Source: Virgibacillus doumboii
Lineage (GTDB): Bacteria; Bacillota; Bacilli; Bacillales; Amphibacillaceae
Reading direction: 5' to 3'
NCBI RefSeq assembly: GCF_902806455.1
Contig: NZ_CADCWQ010000001.1
Location: 2,480,001-2,544,000, forward strand
DNA length: 64,000 bases
Shown: piece after piece, positions 8,115-16,428 of the stretch
How the letters are laid out: every line of letters begins with the position of its first letter
How positions within the stretch are numbered: the stretch's first letter is position 1
Made by a program: the position numbers and the translations under genes
Notes under the pieces: generated by a model
What the model was told of the DNA's origin: nothing
Database searches by the model: none
What the model saw: the letters and a program-made list of their open reading frames with translations, nothing else

Positions 8115-11100
8115 GCCAATTAACCTCCTTCATTGGTTTAATAATAGCGATTGTATCCCGCTGGCTTCCGGTCGGACCGTAGTAGTTAAATCCGTAACTC
8201 AGTTGGGCATAACCACCGATCATATGGGTCGGCTTTGTCGTTATCCGGGTAACACTGTTATGGGTCCCACCCCGTTTTTTGGTAACAGTTGTCCCCGGAA
8301 CGCCCATCGTCCGGTCCTGTGCGTGATACATATATGCCGTTCCCCGCGGCATCCGGTATGTCAATATAACTCTGGCGGAAATCGCACCATTCCGGTTGTA
8401 TACCTCTATCCAGTCGTTATCCTTTAATCCAATCGAATGTCCATCTTTTTCATTCATCCAGACTACCTGCCAGCCACGGAATAGCTGTACCATTGGCATT
8501 GATTCGGTGAACATTGTATGGATTCCCCATTTCTGATGCGGGGTCAAATACCGGACCGTAATGGATTTATCCTGATGTTTCGGTTCGTCTTCACCTTTTA
8601 CATATGGTCCTTTGTTAACCGGCGGAAGATATGTTGGCAGTCCTTCCCCGAAATCAAGCATCATTTCGTGGTCAAGGTAAAAGCTTTGTCTGCCGGTCAG
8701 TGTCCGCCACGGAATACTGTACTCGGTATTAACTGTGAAAGGGGAATACCGTCGTCCATCTTTCTCCATGCCGCTCCACATTGGTGATGAAATCGTCTGA
8801 CGCGGCTGTGCTGTGATGTCTGCCAATGTAAAAGCGTCTTCCTCGTGCCCTTGTGCAATTTCAGTTAATTGCTGTCCTGTTTTTGCTTCCAGTGATTTCC
8901 ACCCTTCTACAGCACGTCTGCCATTGGAAGCACCGGACATGAGCAGGATTGATTCAATTGCTTTCACATCCTTATATAGATCCGGATGGCCTTTTCCGAT
9001 CCCATCCCGTTTCGAGACACCGAGGCGTTGTTTCAGTTCTTCATAAACTTTCTCTCCAGGAAATGAGACGCCTTTTCCTCCATACCCTTTTTTCAAATCA
9101 GGGCCAATCGTCGTCATTTTTTGGTAAACATTCGGATAATCCCGTTTGACGACTGAGAAGTTTGGCATCGTCTTACCTGGAATCGCTTCCGTTTCCCCTT
9201 TACGCCAGTCTAAAATCTTACCGTTCGGCTGAGCGATTTCATCCTGTGAATCATGACCTAATGGGGAGGTTACGATTTCCTCTATTTCACCCGGTAAATG
9301 TTCCTCGGCAAGTTCCGAGAATACTTTAGCAATTTCACGGAATCCATCCCAGTCACTCTTTGCTTCCCATGGTGGGGAAATGGCCGCATTAAAAGGATGG
9401 ATAAACGGATGAAGGTCCGTTGTACTAAGGTCGAACTTTTCATACCATGTCGCTGTTGGAAGAACAATATCCGAAAACAGTCCTGAACTTGTCATCCGAA
9501 AGTCGATACTTACAAATAAATCGGTCTTCCCTTCCGCAGCATCATCGTTAACATTGATTGTTTCCGGCCGCCATGACGTTTCTGACTCCGCCATTACCTG
9601 GTCGTCACCACCAATTAAATGCTTCACAAAGTATTCGTGTCCTTTTCCACTGTCTCCAAGTAAATTCGAGCGCCAGTTAAAGAAAACCCTTGGAAAGTTT
9701 CGTGGATCGTCCGGGTTTTCGATTGACCAGTCAATCTCGCCATTTTTCACTTTATTAACAACTGAGTCGATTATTTGCTGGTTGGTTTCAGCACCGCCTT
9801 CTCTCGCTTCTTTTACAAGGTCAATCGAATTTTGTGAGAACTGCGGGTATGACGGCAACCAGCCAAGTCGGGCTGCCAACGCGTTAATATCAGCCGGGTG
9901 CATGTCGTTATATTTGCCGCCCCATGCTGTGTCTTTCATAACATCCCGTTCCTCATAACGGTACTGGTCCGTTGCAAAATAAAAGAAGGACGTCCCATTT
10001 TGCAGTCTGGCCGGATAGCCCCAGTCTTTTCCAAATGCAACCACCTGCCAGCCCTCAAGCGGACGAACCTTTTCCTGTCCGACATAATGGGCCCAGCCAC
10101 CGCCATTGACACCTTGCGAGCCTGTCAGCATTACAAGATTTAAAATGGAGCGGTAAATCTGATCACTGTGGAACCAATGATTTGTTCCGCCACCCATTGC
10201 AATCATTGATTTTCCTTCCGTCCGATTGGCATTATCAGCAAATTCTCTTGCAACCTGGATTACGTGCTGCTTTTTAACACCGGTAATACTCTCCTGCCAT
10301 GCAGGGGTATAAGGTTTCGGATCATTATAATCAGTTGGATAATCCCCAGGAAGCCCGCGACTGACACCTGTATGTGCCATCATTAAGTCATAAACAGTTG
10401 TAACCCGGAGTGTATTTCCATCCTTGTCTTTGATATATTTCACCGGTACACCCCGCCGTACAATATCTCCATGTTCCTTGGCGAAATACGGAAACTCAAC
10501 CTGTGCTGTTTCGTCCGACATATGCAAAAAGGTTAATTCAGGGTTTATGGTCGACCCATCTTCCTTTTCAAGCTTCAGATTCCACTTGTTTCCGCCGTCC
10601 CAGCGATGTCCCTGCGTACCATTCGGAACGACCGCTCCATTTTTATTTAAATCCCAGACAACCGTTTTCCAATCACCCTGCTTTTCATCATTATTCAGGT
10701 CTGAGGAATGCAGAAAACGCCCGGAACGGTATTCACCATCTTTTTCATCGACTGTAATCAGAAATGGAAGATCGGTGAATTTTTTCGCGTATTTCATGAA
10801 GTATGGTGTCGGATCATTCACATAAAACTCTTTCAGGATCACATGTGTCATTGCCATCGCCAGTGCACCGTCTGTTCCTGCCCTGGCCGGAAGCCAAATA
10901 TCGGCAAATTTTTCATAATCGGAATAATCCGGACTGACGCCAACTACTTTTGTCCCGTTGTATCGTGATTCAACCATAAAGTGGGCGTCCGGAGTCCTCG
11001 TTTGCGGTAAATTTGTCCCCCAGATTATAAAATATTTGGTATTGTACCAATCCGCACTCTCCGGTACATCTGTCTGATCCCCCCAAACCTGCGGGGATGC

Positions 11101-11787
11101 CGGCGGAAGATCGGCATACCAATCATAAAAACTTAAAATATTGCCACCGAGGAAGGACAAAAATCTTGTCCCGGCGGAATAACTGACCATCGACATCGCC
11201 GGAATCGGACTGAATCCTGTCACACGGTCAGGTCCATATTTTTTGATGGTATGTATCAGGGCACTTGCGATCATTTCACAGGAATCCCGCCAATTTGCCC
11301 TGACAAAACCGCCTTTTCCTCGTGTCCGAACATATTGCTTTCGTTTTTCAGGGTCACTCGTAATATTTTTCCAAGCCGTGACAGGGTCATGTCCTGCATC
11401 ACGCTCTTCCTTCCAAAGACGGTACAGATCACTGCGGACATAGGGATATTTAACCCGGACAGGACTGTACGTATACCAGGAAAAGCTTGCCCCCCTTGGG
11501 CATCCTCGCGGTTCATACTCCGGAAAATCGGAACCATTTGTCGGGTAGTCTGTTTGTTGTGTTTCCGACGTAATAATCCCGTCCTTAACGTAAATCTTCC
11601 AGCTGCAGGAACCGGTACAATTAACACCATGTGTCGACCGGACAACCTTGTCATGCCCCCACCTGTTTCGGTACATTTTTTCCCATTTTCGCTGACGCGG
11701 ACTTTCCTCGGTCCAGCCATCATTTATGCGCTGACCCGGTTTCAAAAACTTCAAATGCTCGAACAGCTTATTTTTTCTACTTTCCAT
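8104..11787 (-). CDS. narG: respiratory nitrate reductase alpha subunit NarG
   Basis: A 1227-residue molybdopterin enzyme that reduces nitrate to nitrite on the cytoplasmic face of the membrane. The FS0 cluster ligands H53, C57, C61 and C96 are present (STHGVNCTGSCSW; RGCPRGASF). The molybdenum ligand aspartate D222 is in LSFYDWYADLPPASPQ, at the same residue number as in E. coli NarG. No Tat or Sec signal is present, as expected of the membrane-attached cytoplasmic enzyme. The ATG at 11787 is preferred over a GTG nine bases upstream because GGTGAT, a Shine-Dalgarno match, sits 4 nt before it. The start lies inside the last codons of the preceding small gene. Confidence 0.97.
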   Translation of the reverse strand: MESRKNKLFEHLKFLKPGQRINDGWTEESPRQRKWEKMYRNRWGHDKVVRSTHGVNCTGSCSWKIYVKDGIITSETQQTDYPTNGSDFPEYEPRGCPRGASFSWYTYSPVRVKYPYVRSDLYRLWKEERDAGHDPVTAWKNITSDPEKRKQYVRTRGKGGFVRANWRDSCEMIASALIHTIKKYGPDRVTGFSPIPAMSMVSYSAGTRFLSFLGGNILSFYDWYADLPPASPQVWGDQTDVPESADWYNTKYFIIWGTNLPQTRTPDAHFMVESRYNGTKVVGVSPDYSDYEKFADIWLPARAGTDGALAMAMTHVILKEFYVNDPTPYFMKYAKKFTDLPFLITVDEKDGEYRSGRFLHSSDLNNDEKQGDWKTVVWDLNKNGAVVPNGTQGHRWDGGNKWNLKLEKEDGSTINPELTFLHMSDETAQVEFPYFAKEHGDIVRRGVPVKYIKDKDGNTLRVTTVYDLMMAHTGVSRGLPGDYPTDYNDPKPYTPAWQESITGVKKQHVIQVAREFADNANRTEGKSMIAMGGGTNHWFHSDQIYRSILNLVMLTGSQGVNGGGWAHYVGQEKVRPLEGWQVVAFGKDWGYPARLQNGTSFFYFATDQYRYEERDVMKDTAWGGKYNDMHPADINALAARLGWLPSYPQFSQNSIDLVKEAREGGAETNQQIIDSVVNKVKNGEIDWSIENPDDPRNFPRVFFNWRSNLLGDSGKGHEYFVKHLIGGDDQVMAESETSWRPETINVNDDAAEGKTDLFVSIDFRMTSSGLFSDIVLPTATWYEKFDLSTTDLHPFIHPFNAAISPPWEAKSDWDGFREIAKVFSELAEEHLPGEIEEIVTSPLGHDSQDEIAQPNGKILDWRKGETEAIPGKTMPNFSVVKRDYPNVYQKMTTIGPDLKKGYGGKGVSFPGEKVYEELKQRLGVSKRDGIGKGHPDLYKDVKAIESILLMSGASNGRRAVEGWKSLEAKTGQQLTEIAQGHEEDAFTLADITAQPRQTISSPMWSGMEKDGRRYSPFTVNTEYSIPWRTLTGRQSFYLDHEMMLDFGEGLPTYLPPVNKGPYVKGEDEPKHQDKSITVRYLTPHQKWGIHTMFTESMPMVQLFRGWQVVWMNEKDGHSIGLKDNDWIEVYNRNGAISARVILTYRMPRGTAYMYHAQDRTMGVPGTTVTKKRGGTHNSVTRITTKPTHMIGGYAQLSYGFNYYGPTGSQRDTIAIIKPMKEVNWLEG

Positions 11788-12061
11788 CAGTATCACCAGC
11801 TTCTGCTAAATGATTTAATGGATTAAACCGTTCTCCAACCATTCGGAACGTCCCTTTTCCTTCTTCAAGTTCTTCCAAAAATGTTTTAAAATCCGGTACA
11901 TTGGCAGCTACCAAAATTAATCGTTCTATCGTATCAAAATCATCCTGCTGATAAATCGCTTCGATAACACCCGGTGAAACCGAGCCGAACCGCATCTTCA
12001 AAAGTCCTATTAAATCTTCACGATCTTGCTCAATCGCAGCTTCCTGTTCATATCGAAACAT
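11777..12061 (-). CDS. small protein of unknown function at the head of the nar operon
   Basis: A 94-residue acidic, helical protein that I do not recognise with confidence. Its middle, LIGLLKMRFGSVSPGVIEAI...DDFDTIERLILVAANVPDFK, resembles the DUF4351-like helical tail seen at the ends of PD-(D/E)XK transposase-like proteins (LxxxxxxxFGxLxxxxxxxI), but here it forms a stand-alone protein. The start chosen is the ATG at 12061, with AGGGAG just upstream; a GTG at 12073 is an alternative. Its last codons overlap the narG start, so the two are translationally coupled and the protein is probably made together with nitrate reductase. A role in NarG maturation or regulation is speculation. Confidence 0.7.
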   Translation of the reverse strand: MFRYEQEAAIEQDREDLIGLLKMRFGSVSPGVIEAIYQQDDFDTIERLILVAANVPDFKTFLEELEEGKGTFRMVGERFNPLNHLAEAGDTDGK

Positions 12062-12076
12062 ATACTCCCTCACTTT

Positions 12077-12391
12077 CTATGGCTTTACCATTTTAAAATA
12101 ATCTGCTATAAGCGTTTCCTTACATGCTTGCTTAATCTCTTCACAGAAATCATGAAATGCATCACCAATTTCATGAACATTTTTCTCAGAAAATGTCCGC
12201 GTCAGTTCCCGGGTAAACCTTTCACCGAAGCGGACTTGTATTTCCACAGAGGAACCAGCCTTTTCAAATGTTATCTGCACATCATAGGAATGAATATTGT
12301 GAGACATCAGCTCCTCCAATAGATGGTCATAAAGCTTAGGGTACACTGCTCGCAATAACTTTCTGCTTGTCTTTGTTTCTTTTGTTTTCAA
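12077..12391 (-). CDS. small conserved-looking protein of unknown function in the nar operon
   Basis: A 104-residue protein with a basic start (MKTKETKTSRKLLRAVYPKL), a predicted beta segment (SYDVQITFEKAGSSVEIQVRFG) and a helical end (EIGDAFHDFCEEIKQACKET). No motif that I recognise. The start is a TTG preceded by GGAGGTGA at about 8 nt; an ATG three bases upstream is in another frame. It lies 23 nt after the hemerythrin-like gene and 15 nt before the next small gene, clearly inside the nar transcription unit. Two cysteines (C84 and C91, approximate) are not arranged as a known metal site. Confidence 0.7.
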   Translation of the reverse strand: MKTKETKTSRKLLRAVYPKLYDHLLEELMSHNIHSYDVQITFEKAGSSVEIQVRFGERFTRELTRTFSEKNVHEIGDAFHDFCEEIKQACKETLIADYFKMVKP

Positions 12392-12414
12392 GCATTGTCA
12401 CCTCCACGTAATTG

Positions 12415-12831
12415 TTAATGTTCGGGCAATACCCGCTCCTCTTCCTTGTTGTGTAACTCATCCACAAGTATCAGAGCCTGGAACCGTTGTAGAATACCAT
12501 CACCGATTCCACCATTTTCTAATATGTCCTTAATTTCCCAGCATATGTACCGTAATAAATCATGGTCCCTGGTTAAAGCAACAATATTGTCTTTTAACTC
12601 CGGTGAACTTTCCGAGATTTCTTTATATAAACCTCTTTCCTCCGCATCTGCATGTGCGAGGGTACGAGTTTCCCAATGTTCCAACGTAATATAAGCAGTT
12701 TCCAATGCGCGATCCACGTCTCCCTCCATCAACAGATTCCCCAGGAGGTTTGTCAGTTCTCTTGCCTCCTGTAGAGCAGCTTCGTGAATCAGCGCATGAC
12801 TATCAGCCTTTCTAAGTGCTGGTCCTGACAT
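12415..12831 (-). CDS. hemerythrin-like (HHE) di-iron protein, first gene of the nar operon
   Basis: A 138-residue four-helix protein with the histidine/glutamate pattern of the hemerythrin HHE cation-binding domain: LEHWETRTLAHADAEERGLY, then LTRDHDLLRYICWEI, then LVDELHNKEEERVLPEH. The HxxxE and HNKEEE motifs supply the expected di-iron ligands. Such proteins bind O2 or NO or repair iron-sulfur centres (RIC/YtfE-type); at the head of a nitrate reductase operon a role in sensing or detoxifying nitric oxide or oxygen is a reasonable inference. The ATG at 12831 is used because AAGGAG is 9 nt upstream; the ATG at 12840 abuts that site. Confidence 0.78.
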   Translation of the reverse strand: MSGPALRKADSHALIHEAALQEARELTNLLGNLLMEGDVDRALETAYITLEHWETRTLAHADAEERGLYKEISESSPELKDNIVALTRDHDLLRYICWEIKDILENGGIGDGILQRFQALILVDELHNKEEERVLPEH

Positions 12832-13040
12832 AACAATCATCTCCTTTTTTCATAATATTTCCTGCAAGTCCAATTCTATACAGAGAAATGGTAATTTTTT
12901 CTGGGGGAAGGTGACGGTGCTTGTTTTCTTGCGAGGCAGATGATTTTGACGTGGGGATGATATTTTGCGCGCTTGGGCGGATGTTTCAAGACTTTGGCAG
13001 TTCTTTAGTTTTCTGAATGCTGTGTTTTTCTTGGTGAAAC

Positions 13041-13340
13041 TGTTCTTCTCCTGATAAATTCGTTCTTCTCCTGATAAATTCATTCTTCTCCCGATAAATT
13101 CGTTCTTCTCCTGATAAATTCATTCTTCTCCCGATAAATTCGTTCTTCTCCTGATAAATTCATTCTTCTCCCGATAAATTCGTTCTTCTCCTGATAAATC
13201 CGTTCTTCTCCTGATAAATCCGTTCTTCTCCTGATAAATCCGTTCTTCTCCTGATAAATTCATTCTTCTCCCGATAAATTCGTTCTTCTCCTGATAAATT
13301 CATTCTTCTCCTGTTAAATCCGCTCTTCTCCTGTTACTAC
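13041..13340. repeat. 20-bp tandem repeat, 15 units
   Basis: Fifteen head-to-tail copies of a 20-bp unit, CGTTCTTCTCCTGATAAATT, with frequent CGTT/CATT, CTGAT/CCGAT and AATT/AATC variants that alternate in a regular way (a 40-bp higher-order period in the first half). It occupies most of the 631-bp gap between the hemerythrin-like gene and the YppF-like gene; 12832-13040 shows no gene that I can support. Because 20 is not a multiple of 3, open frames across it are not credible genes. Confidence 0.95.
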
Positions 13341-13462
13341 TGTCCTTCCAAACCAAGCTGCATCTGATTTCTTCCATAAAAAAAGTGGAATGATGCAAAA
13401 AACTCCTTCATATATTCGTTATAGGACAACCTTTAAGCGGAGATAAATGAAGGAGGGTTTGC

Positions 13463-13648
13463 ATGAGTATATTTGAACTAATCACGATTTTTGAAATGGA
13501 ACGAAACCAGCCACCAGAGTCAATTAATGCCCTTTTGGATTTCTATCAGCAAAAATACATCGCGAGTGAAATTGACATAAATGAGTATCGGAAAATCTAT
13601 TATTATTTGCACCGGCAAGGAGCTATTTCAGCCCATGAACTTGCATGA
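13463..13648 (+). CDS. YppF-like small protein
   Basis: A 61-residue protein, MSIFELITIFEMERNQPPES then INALLDFYQQKYIASEIDIN, then EYRKIYYYLHRQGAISAHEL. The pattern LxxxFxxERxxxPxxxNxLLDFxxxxYIxxEIxxxEYRxxxxxLxxxGA matches my memory of the YppF family of bacilli, whose function is unknown. A strong ribosome site GAAGGAGGG is 6 nt before the ATG. It faces the amylase-like gene tail to tail and shares a bidirectional terminator with it. Confidence 0.75.
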   Translation: MSIFELITIFEMERNQPPESINALLDFYQQKYIASEIDINEYRKIYYYLHRQGAISAHELA

Positions 13649-13664
13649 TTTTCTTAAAACTAAA

Positions 13665-13707
13665 AAAGAAGCTGTACGCATCATGCGTCAGCTTCTCTCT
13701 TTTTTTG
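13665..13707. terminator. bidirectional terminator embedded in the end of the amylase-like gene
   Basis: AGAAGCTGTACGCAT pairs with ATGCGTCAGCTTCT; T-runs follow on both sides (TCTCTTTTTTT on plus, TTTTTTAG on minus). The stem contains the stop codon and the last codons (Glu-Ala-Asp-Ala) of the minus-strand gene. Confidence 0.88.
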
Positions 13708-15177
13708 CTTTCTGCTTAAATAGACAACCGATACAATGAATATGGCAAAAATACCAGTTATCATACCAATTAAAAGCCAGTTAAGCCCCGTATCTTTTTG
13801 TACCACATAAACTTCGGCCGTTTCACGTGCAAGACCGATTTTGAATTCTCCTTGTTCATTCACCCGTACAAGATTATCACCAAGCAAACCTTTCAACTGC
13901 TTGCCGGAATCTATTCCATCAATTGAAATCGCCTGTGATTCTGTATCATTATTAATGGCAATATAGACCGATTCACCTTCATATGTGCGTTTAAACAAAC
14001 TCATTGCACCGCTTGAATCGAGCAGTTCATAATCACCTTTTTGCAATGCAGGAAACTGTGCACGCAATGAAGAAATCCGGTTAATGAATTTACTCAATTC
14101 CTGGTCGCCGCTATTGAACATCACCATCTTCTGACTTTCTGGAAAAGCACCAGTGCTCATCGGAATTTCCGAACCTTGAAAAATCATCGGTGTCCCCGGA
14201 AGTGTGTATAAATAGGTCAGCGCCAGTTTCCAGGTAGTAAATGGGCTCCTGCCATTTTTAAGCAATTTACGTGTGAAACGTTCGGTATACTCGTTATCAA
14301 GATAGTTCAAACCATCCTCCTGCTTACTTTGCAACCAGGCGTCATGGACAGCCGAGACAGGTTCACCAGCTTGCGAAAATACATTTGCCATTGGCTCATA
14401 TAATGCATTGTTTTCAACCGCTTGTATTTCTGTATTCTCAACAATATTACCAGTATAATTTTCGGGATCCAGAATGTCAGCCAGCATATAAAAATCCGGG
14501 TTTTTTTCGCTTATGTGTGCAGTTAATTCCTTCAAAAATGCTTGATTTGTCTTGTCAGCTGCATGAAATTTATAGCCATCAATATCAGCTTCGTCAATCC
14601 AGTAGTCGGCTGCTTCCTTCAAAAGCTGCTTTACTTCCGCATATGTTTGATCAAGAACAGCTGCCTGATCCAGCCATTGGAACGATTCAACTTCATTATT
14701 TTCTTTGATCCAATCACTTTTTTCCGGGTCTTCTGTCATTGGATGTGTTAATGAAACATAGTTAGTGACAAATTCCAGAATTATTTTCATGTCACGTTTA
14801 TGTGCTTCTTTAACCAATTTTTTTAAATCTTCCATGGTGCCATACTGATCATCAACTTTAAAAAAATCTTCAATCCAATAGCCGTGATAGCCATCAGGTG
14901 CATTTTTCATAATCGGTGATAACACCAGCGTTGTATAACCTAATTCCTTTAAAGAATCCAACTTATCTGTTATGCCCTGTAAATCTCCGCCATGATATGC
15001 GAGCGGGTCATCAAGATCGACCTGCTTTTGCAGTGACGGATTACCATTGTTAAACCGGTCAACTAAAATGGAATAAATAATTTCACTGTTGATTGAATTT
15101 TCCTCTGCTGCAGCAATCGGGGTTCCCAGTCCAAACGAAAAAGAAATTGCCATAAGTATAATGAGTAGGCGTTTCAT
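13681..15177 (-). CDS. membrane-anchored alpha-amylase family (GH13) homologue, catalytic residues lost
   Basis: A 498-residue exported protein: signal peptide MKRLLIILMAISFSFGLGTP ending AAAEE, a GH13 barrel, and a C-terminal membrane anchor (LLIGMITGIFAIFIVSVVYL) followed by a basic tail. The GH13 landmarks are easy to find but every key residue is changed. Region I reads EFVTNY (135-140) instead of DxVxNH. Region II reads GYKFHAADK (201-209), with His205 where the nucleophile Asp should be. Region III reads LADILD, Asp234 in place of the acid/base Glu. Region IV reads DNEYTERF instead of NHDTERF. It should therefore not hydrolyse glycosidic bonds; glycan binding or a scaffold role at the cell surface is inference. 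The reading frame is intact, so it is not simple decay. Single-gene unit. Confidence 0.9.
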   Translation of the reverse strand: MKRLLIILMAISFSFGLGTPIAAAEENSINSEIIYSILVDRFNNGNPSLQKQVDLDDPLAYHGGDLQGITDKLDSLKELGYTTLVLSPIMKNAPDGYHGYWIEDFFKVDDQYGTMEDLKKLVKEAHKRDMKIILEFVTNYVSLTHPMTEDPEKSDWIKENNEVESFQWLDQAAVLDQTYAEVKQLLKEAADYWIDEADIDGYKFHAADKTNQAFLKELTAHISEKNPDFYMLADILDPENYTGNIVENTEIQAVENNALYEPMANVFSQAGEPVSAVHDAWLQSKQEDGLNYLDNEYTERFTRKLLKNGRSPFTTWKLALTYLYTLPGTPMIFQGSEIPMSTGAFPESQKMVMFNSGDQELSKFINRISSLRAQFPALQKGDYELLDSSGAMSLFKRTYEGESVYIAINNDTESQAISIDGIDSGKQLKGLLGDNLVRVNEQGEFKIGLARETAEVYVVQKDTGLNWLLIGMITGIFAIFIVSVVYLSRKQKKREADA

Positions 15178-15320
15178 ATATGTGCTCCTTCATTTTTTGA
15201 TAAAGTTTCCTCCCCTATTATTAATCTTTCACAGTTATAGTCAATAGATTCAGTGACTTTGTCGAAAATACTTCATATTTTATGAAAAGACTAGATTATT
15301 GCTATCTGAACTCGCAGCCC

Positions 15321-15353
15321 GTATACACTTCGCTTTTCGGGGGCGGCTGGTGA
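15321..15353 (-). repeat. fragment of the dispersed intergenic element
   Basis: ATACACTTCGCTTTTCGGGG followed by GCGGCTGGTGAG matches the copy at 52586-52617 almost base for base. It is a short orphan piece without the inverted termini seen at 37533-37812. Confidence 0.6.
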
Positions 15354-15406
15354 GAACATTTACTTAAAGACTCACGTTGTAAAAAGAAAAAACACTGTAC
15401 CATCGC

Positions 15407-16411
15407 TCAATCCGAAAAGTCATAATTAGTGGAGAATAAATGGGATAATTCTTTTTCCGGTTGAATATGCAGTTTCGCACTGTTTACAGCGATTGGTCCC
15501 TCATTAAAACCGCCGGCAATTAACTGCAGTTTGTGATTATAGTTCGCAATGTCCCCTACCGCAAATATCCCCGGTACTGATGTGGTCATTTGCCCGTTTA
15601 CTGCAATGGTGCCATCTGCCATTTCCATTCCCCACTCCGCAACAGGGCCAAGTGCTATTTCAAATCCATGGTTGACAATCAATGCATCCACTTCCAGGGT
15701 TTCCACCTCACCCGTTTGCAGATTTTTTACCATTATATTTGTAATATGACCATTCTCACCTGTCAGACGATGAACAACGTATGGTGTTTTAACATCGACA
15801 GAGGCGTTCTTCATTTTCGAAACACTGTTTTCAATACCAGGAAAATCGGTCTTCCGATAGACCAATGCTACTTGTTCAGCGATGGATTCCAGTTCATTCG
15901 CCCAGTCAACCGCTGAATTTCCACCACCGGAAATGAGTACGCGTTTTCCGCGGAAATTTTCCAGACGCCTAATCGTATAATGCAAATTTCCTGCTTCAAA
16001 TTGACTCGCTTCAGGCAGATCCAGTTTCACTGAGTTTAATGTTCCAAAACCAGTTGCAAGGATTACCGTTCGTGTATAATGTTTTGCTCCATTATCACTG
16101 GTTAACATAAATGTACCGTCATCAAGCTTTTTCATATTCGTGCATTGTTCTCCAAGCACAACAGCTGGATTAAATGTCATGGCCTGCTCAATCAATTGAT
16201 CGGTCAGTTTTTCCCCGGATATATTAGCTATACCGCCAATATCACGAATTATTTTTTCAGGGTAAAAATATGGTACTTTACCGCCTAAAAAAGGCAGGTA
16301 TTCAATAATTTTCGTCTTCATTTCGCGCATTCCACTGTAAAAGGCGGTAAATAACCCGACAGGCCCGCCGCCGATAATGGTAACGTCATATACGTCATGC
16401 TGATTGGACAT
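15407..16411 (-). CDS. type-2 ferredoxin/flavodoxin-NADP+ reductase
   Basis: A 334-residue thioredoxin-reductase-like flavoprotein. The FAD site GGGPVGLFTAFYSGMR is at residues about 14-29, the NADPH site ISGGGNSAVDWANE at about 160, and the C-terminal FAD contact VPGIFAVGDIANY near 280. The redox CxxC of thioredoxin reductase is absent, which marks the ferredoxin-NADP reductase 2 group (YumC/YcgT). It is the third gene after two siderophore permease genes (17-nt gap, AAGGGGAG ribosome site), so the likely job here is to supply reducing power for releasing iron from imported ferric siderophore. That role is inferred from context. Confidence 0.9.
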   Translation of the reverse strand: MSNQHDVYDVTIIGGGPVGLFTAFYSGMREMKTKIIEYLPFLGGKVPYFYPEKIIRDIGGIANISGEKLTDQLIEQAMTFNPAVVLGEQCTNMKKLDDGTFMLTSDNGAKHYTRTVILATGFGTLNSVKLDLPEASQFEAGNLHYTIRRLENFRGKRVLISGGGNSAVDWANELESIAEQVALVYRKTDFPGIENSVSKMKNASVDVKTPYVVHRLTGENGHITNIMVKNLQTGEVETLEVDALIVNHGFEIALGPVAEWGMEMADGTIAVNGQMTTSVPGIFAVGDIANYNHKLQLIAGGFNEGPIAVNSAKLHIQPEKELSHLFSTNYDFSD

Positions 16412-16428
16412 GGATTTCTCCCCTTATT

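Noticed and set aside
12850..13083. 77-residue minus-strand open frame (SGEERIYQEKNSF...)
   Set aside because: It begins inside the 20-bp repeat array, has no ribosome site and codes for low-complexity sequence.
13041..13340. CRISPR array
   Set aside because: The 20-bp units are contiguous with no unique spacers, and no cas genes are nearby.
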